Assembly (NCBI GenBank): GCA_026197195.1
Contig: JAPHUG010000436.1
Span: 1 to 7,666 of the forward strand
Direction of reading: 5' to 3'
From: Sedimenticola sp.
GTDB taxonomy: Bacteria > Pseudomonadota > Gammaproteobacteria > Chromatiales > Chromatiaceae
Length of the DNA stretch: 7,666 nt
Positions 5,908 to 7,666 of the stretch are shown here, piece after piece. The position numbers and the translations under genes are program-made. Every line of letters begins with the position of its first letter. The stretch's first letter is position 1. The notes beneath the pieces are model-generated. The model saw only the letters and a list, made by a program, of their open reading frames with translations, did not search any database and was not told where the DNA came from.

Positions 5908-5974
5908 GGGTTGGAGTCAGAGGGTGTTCTCTGTGGACACGCTCTTATTCGCTTATGCGAATTGACTCCGGCCC
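5908..5974. repeat. Branched inverted-repeat element between convergent genes
   Basis: The outer stem pairs GGGTTGGAGTCA (5908-5919) with TGACTCCGGCCC (5963-5974): ten Watson-Crick pairs and two G-T pairs in RNA. Inside lie a perfect 6-base hairpin ATTCGC-TTAT-GCGAAT (5947-5962) and either CAGAG/CTCTG (5918-5933) or GTGT/ACAC (5924-5940). On the plus strand a broken T-rich tail, TTTCGTTTCG, follows, so it may terminate the reductase transcript. It fills nearly the whole 93-base gap before the paaX stop. Confidence 0.6.
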
Positions 5975-5991
5975 TTTCGTTTCGCTCTTCG

Positions 5992-6936
5992 TTACAAAGC
6001 TGCAAAACGTTTTCTAAAGCGTGCGGATGTCGGCTTGAAAGGGCCTGCCTGGTTTTCACAGAGGCGCAGAATATGCTGTTCCGATATCGCCTCGATCGGA
6101 CGATAGATTGCCGCACACAGGGCCTGCGCTTCACGCCCTATCCAGTTATCCGGTAACAGTTCTGCCGGCAGTTCAGGATCCAATAAAAGAATTCGCCGAT
6201 AATGGTGTATCAGCATAATCCGTAGCATGAAGCAGTGCTCCGGATCTTCCTGCTCGACATAGCCTCCGGGCTGCATCGCCTTTGCTAAAGCGCGATAATG
6301 CTTGATAAAGGCAGCGTATTTCTTTTCCAGTTCCCCCAGCTTAAAGCACTGACGTACCATTCCCTTCGTACCCAGACCATACATGGGGTCATAATTACTG
6401 GCCCTTAATACGACAACCTGATCGGTTACACCGGCCTTGGCAAGAATGGATTGAGTGGGCGCAATAGGTTCCGTCGGGTGGCCATAGACATTTGGTGCAA
6501 TGATCCCGTAACCCAGCCAGGTCAGCTCCTTTCTCAGCTTTGCCCGCTTGCTGGCATTGATCCCCTGCGTTCCGGTGAAGACCAGCGTCCAGTCGCCGTC
6601 CCAGGTTTTATTGCTGGGATAGTAGATGAGCTGATCATAATGGCTGACGTTTTTTCGGGCAGGCTCAGTGAGGCGATAGTAGCTTCTGCGACCGATCTTG
6701 GTGCTCTCAACGAAGTTGTCTTTTGCCAACCGGTAGACGGCCGTTCTTACCAGTCGCTCATTAACGCCCAGCGGTTCGAGAAGGGCGGTAATACTGCCGA
6801 GCCAGATCTCCCGATTGTGGGATTCGACGACATCACCAAACAGGGTGGCTACCAGTGAAGGTGTTCGGCTGGGTGGCTCTTTACGAAAGCCGTCTAGAAT
6901 CGTCTTTAGCTGTCGATGAAATGGATTGCTGGGCAC
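5992..6936 (-). CDS. paaX: PaaX, phenylacetyl-CoA-responsive repressor
   Basis: Transcriptional repressor of paa operons; in E. coli phenylacetyl-CoA binding releases it from DNA. The product has 314 residues (E. coli PaaX about 316). The N-terminal winged helix (about 25-90) contains REIWLGSITALLEPLGV and ERLVRTAVYRLAKDNFV, followed by IGRRSYYRLTE, all matching PaaX closely. The C-terminal region has TWDGDWTLV (about 110-118), MLIHHYRRILLLDPELPAELLP and NWIGREAQALC, also typical. The only plausible start is GTG at 6936: an in-frame TAG lies at 6973-6975 with no ATG, GTG or TTG between. The ribosome site is poor, which fits low expression of a regulator. It is convergent with the reductase gene and is the obvious candidate regulator of the promoters in this window. 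Confidence 0.94.
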   Translation of the reverse strand: MPSNPFHRQLKTILDGFRKEPPSRTPSLVATLFGDVVESHNREIWLGSITALLEPLGVNERLVRTAVYRLAKDNFVESTKIGRRSYYRLTEPARKNVSHYDQLIYYPSNKTWDGDWTLVFTGTQGINASKRAKLRKELTWLGYGIIAPNVYGHPTEPIAPTQSILAKAGVTDQVVVLRASNYDPMYGLGTKGMVRQCFKLGELEKKYAAFIKHYRALAKAMQPGGYVEQEDPEHCFMLRIMLIHHYRRILLLDPELPAELLPDNWIGREAQALCAAIYRPIEAISEQHILRLCENQAGPFKPTSARFRKRFAAL

Positions 6937-6951
6937 TGTTCGTCTGCTACC

Positions 6952-6980
6952 GCTGATATGAAAAAAAGCATTCTATCAGC
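6952..6980. promoter_or_regulatory. Inverted repeat upstream of paaX, candidate operator
   Basis: GCTGATA (6952-6958) and TATCAGC (6974-6980) are perfect 7-base arms with 15 bases between and centres 22 bases apart, about two helical turns. The element lies 16 to 44 bases before the paaX GTG, with a run of seven T on the minus strand inside it. A second palindrome CTGCT-AA-AGCAG (6981-6992) abuts it. Read on the minus strand, TTGTGA (6995-7000) 17 bases before GATAGA gives a weak possible promoter. Autoregulation by PaaX or control by another dimeric factor is possible. Confidence 0.4.
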
Positions 6981-7005
6981 CTGCTAAAGCAGAGTCACAA
7001 TTGAT

Positions 7006-7031
7006 GCCATAGCCCGGGATCAGGCTATGGC
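7006..7031 (-). terminator. Hairpin after the CBS gene, probable weak terminator
   Basis: GCCATAGCC (7006-7014) and GGCTATGGC (7023-7031) form a perfect 9-base stem with an 8-base loop. On the minus strand it starts 8 bases after the stop codon at 7040. No T tract follows on either strand, so it may stabilise the 3' end or act as an imperfect terminator that insulates paaX from the upstream gene. Confidence 0.5.
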
Positions 7032-7039
7032 CCTGTGTA

Positions 7040-7666
7040 TCAGGATTTGGGCAATATCTCGGTGATTACTTCATAGCCGATCTCTTGCAGGTGCTTGTCC
7101 AGTGCCTCTGGTTCATCGGCAATATAGCGCACGATAGCGACCCGTTGCGGGTTGTCCATCTGGGATACGGGCGAGACGACGGTGGCGATATAGCCGCCGG
7201 CATCGTTGATCTTGTGCAGCAGGCCGGCCAGTGCCCGGGCCTTGTTGGGCAGGCTGACCGCGATGCGGGTGGTGTTCTCCAGGCCGCAGCCCATGACATC
7301 GAGGAAGAAGTCGAGGATATCGGTCTCGCTGACCACACCGACCAGTTCGCCGTTCTCGATCACCGGCAGATTGCCGATCTTCTTGTCGCGGATGATGCGC
7401 CCAGCCTCTTCCACCAGGGTATCCGGGGCGCAGGTGATCACCTCACGCACCATCAGCTCACCGACGGTGATCTTGGAGGTGAGATAGTTCACCTCGCCGA
7501 CCGACAGGGTGGTGATGGCGGAGGGCTCGGCCCGATCCAGCTCTTTCTGGCTGAACAGGCCGATCAGGTGGTTTTTATCATCCACCACCGGCAGATAGCG
7601 GCGCCCCTTCTCCCGCATCACCTGGGCCGCATGACTGAGCTTCATATCCGCCGTCACGGTATCCAC
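7040..7666 (-). CDS. CBS-CBS-ACT domain protein, AcuB type (5' end off the right edge)
   Basis: Putative ligand-sensing protein without an evident catalytic domain. The visible 208 residues contain a first CBS motif (LSHAAQVMREKGRRYLPVVDD, then LIGLFSQKEL), a second full CBS motif at about 72-120 (VITCAPDTLVEEAGRIIRDKKIG, then VGVVSETDIL), and an ACT-like domain at about 130-205 (TTRIAVSLPNKARALAGLLH, then VAIVRYI). The order CBS-CBS-ACT is that of AcuB-like proteins, which bind adenine nucleotides in related cases. The gene begins beyond the window: the GTG at the edge is probably internal, since the opening of the first CBS domain, normally about ten residues more, is missing. It appears more GC-rich than the paa genes, is not a known pathway member and probably marks the border of the catabolic locus. 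Confidence 0.85.
   Translation of the reverse strand: MDTVTADMKLSHAAQVMREKGRRYLPVVDDKNHLIGLFSQKELDRAEPSAITTLSVGEVNYLTSKITVGELMVREVITCAPDTLVEEAGRIIRDKKIGNLPVIENGELVGVVSETDILDFFLDVMGCGLENTTRIAVSLPNKARALAGLLHKINDAGGYIATVVSPVSQMDNPQRVAIVRYIADEPEALDKHLQEIGYEVITEILPKS

Noticed and set aside
5901..5997. Integron attC site
   Set aside because: GTTTAAC at 5901 matches one attC core, but the opposite core GTTACAA does not match GTTRRRY, and no integrase or cassette structure is visible.
5911..6156. Small plus-strand reading frame after the reductase
   Set aside because: It overlaps the end of paaX on the other strand, has no ribosome site and shows no recognisable protein features.
1..7666. CRISPR array, tRNA, rRNA or insertion sequence
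   Set aside because: No regularly spaced direct repeats, no cloverleaf or rRNA signatures and no transposase were seen on either strand.

Overview
The window reads as part of an aerobic phenylacetate (PAA) catabolic locus of a proteobacterium. The Paa proteins align well, from memory, with the E. coli / gammaproteobacterial proteins, and GC content is moderate. I lean towards a gammaproteobacterium but cannot name a genus from sequence alone.

Layout, left to right. The minus strand carries the 5' part of paaG (ring-1,2-epoxyphenylacetyl-CoA isomerase, cut by the window edge), preceded in its operon by paaF (2,3-dehydroadipyl-CoA hydratase). A divergent control region of about 340 bases separates paaF from plus-strand paaZ, the bifunctional ring-opening hydrolase/aldehyde dehydrogenase. 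Downstream of paaZ on the same strand are two genes that do not belong to the standard paa set: a 341-residue ferritin-superfamily diiron protein resembling the R2/R2lox fold, and a 346-residue reductase with an N-terminal plant-type [2Fe-2S] domain followed by FAD and NAD domains. Between these two sits a strong intrinsic terminator ending 13 bases before the reductase start codon. Convergent to them, on the minus strand, is paaX, the phenylacetyl-CoA-responsive GntR-like repressor. At the right edge is a truncated CBS-CBS-ACT protein (AcuB type), probably unrelated to the pathway.

How the parts fit. In E. coli paaZ is divergent from paaABCDEFGHIJK, and the ring epoxidation that feeds PaaG and PaaZ is done by the multisubunit diiron enzyme PaaABCE with PaaD. 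Here the divergent operon begins directly at paaF, so paaABCDE is absent from its usual place. Instead a single-subunit diiron protein and its own type of reductase sit directly behind paaZ. The most interesting reading is that this pair is an alternative two-component oxygenase serving the same pathway, either as a replacement for the epoxidase or for a neighbouring substrate. This is inference: paaABCDE could lie outside the window.

Regulatory sequence is rich. paaZ and the diiron gene each have a sigma70-like promoter whose -35 region is the same heptamer TTGTATC, with an exact 17-base spacer. A palindrome lies inside the paaZ spacer. Further 7-base inverted repeats lie in front of paaF and paaX. 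A folded element of about 67 bases separates the convergent reductase and paaX genes.
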